From: Glaciimonas sp.
GTDB lineage: Bacteria > Pseudomonadota > Gammaproteobacteria > Burkholderiales > Burkholderiaceae
Assembly: GCA_014377145.1 (NCBI GenBank)
Contig: JACMQE010000251.1
Span: 1 to 7,064, forward strand
Reading direction: 5' to 3'
DNA length: 7,064 nucleotides
Both the position numbers and the translations under genes were made by a program. The stretch's first letter is position 1, and the number at the start of each line of letters is the position of its first letter. Shown piece by piece: positions 6,910 through 7,064 of this stretch. The notes below the pieces were generated by a model, which did no database searches, was not told where the DNA came from, and saw only the letters and a list, made by a program, of their open reading frames with translations.

Positions 6910-7064
6910 GGGCCGAAATAGTATTGGCAGCTACGTTTAAGGACTTATTCGAAATCTTATTGCATTTATGTTTATCTTTGTAAACTGTATAGATAAGAAA
7001 AAAGCGATACGATACATAAGTGACATAAGCCAAGAGCTGTTTAATAAGATACTGCTATTGGTAG
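6910..7064. other. AT-rich non-coding end of the window
   Basis: No ORF of note is visible here. I see an inverted repeat TTATCT (6972-6977) / AGATAA (6991-6996) and a 7-nt direct repeat ACATAAG at 7014-7020 and 7023-7029. A weak plus-strand promoter-like pair is also present, TTTATG (6965-6970), 17 nt, TATAGA (6988-6993). This may be the upstream region of a gene to the right of the window. None of these is strong alone. Confidence 0.3.

Noticed and set aside
1..7064. Search for mobile elements, CRISPR repeats, tRNA/rRNA genes, toxin-antitoxin or defence genes
   Set aside because: No transposase or integrase frame, regularly spaced repeats, cloverleaf-like GTTCRANNC segment or small paired toxin-like genes were seen. 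All long frames are accounted for by housekeeping families.

Overview
This window is a stretch of ordinary bacterial housekeeping chromosome. Its gene set and order (panB, deoxynucleoside kinase, folK, pcnB, HAD-IB phosphatase and hda on the minus strand, an AI-2E/PerM-type membrane protein also on the minus strand, then divergent purM) match the pattern I know from Burkholderiales (Betaproteobacteria). Protein wording in PurM, PcnB, Hda and the kinase fits that order, possibly near Oxalobacteraceae. Base composition looks moderate by eye, lower than in most free-living Burkholderia-like genomes. I could not compute it or search databases, so the lineage is an inference.

Layout, left to right. 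Positions 1-240 hold the first 80 codons of panB, which runs off the left edge. A deoxynucleoside kinase (243-890) sits 2 nt upstream of panB. A 192-nt gap (891-1082) carries only a weak candidate promoter. folK (1083-1574) follows pcnB (1583-2953) at 8 nt. A 164-nt gap (2954-3117) contains a perfect TATAAT box very close to the pcnB start and a small perfect hairpin. The HAD-IB phosphatase (3118-3799) is split by a frameshift at a short GC-repeat tract, so its last catalytic motif is out of frame. Its start overlaps the stop of hda (3796-4536) by 4 nt. The permease-like gene (4576-5658) lies 39 nt upstream of hda. A divergent intergenic region (5659-5810) carries overlapping candidate promoters for the permease and for purM (5811-6854). 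purM ends at a hairpin-plus-T-run terminator (6877-6909), and the last ~155 nt are AT-rich with no gene I can support.

Functionally the neighbours are linked only loosely. PurM acts in purine synthesis, the kinase salvages deoxynucleosides, FolK makes the pterin precursor of folate, and PanB uses a folate one-carbon donor for pantothenate. Hda controls DnaA activity at replication, and PcnB polyadenylates RNA. The HAD-hda-permease block and the pcnB-folK pair look like minus-strand operons, with dgk-panB a translationally coupled pair.

I found no mobile element, CRISPR array, tRNA, rRNA, phage or defence gene, and nothing that looks like a new system. The observations most worth a second look are the HAD frameshift, the purM start-site choice and the possible leaderless pcnB transcript.
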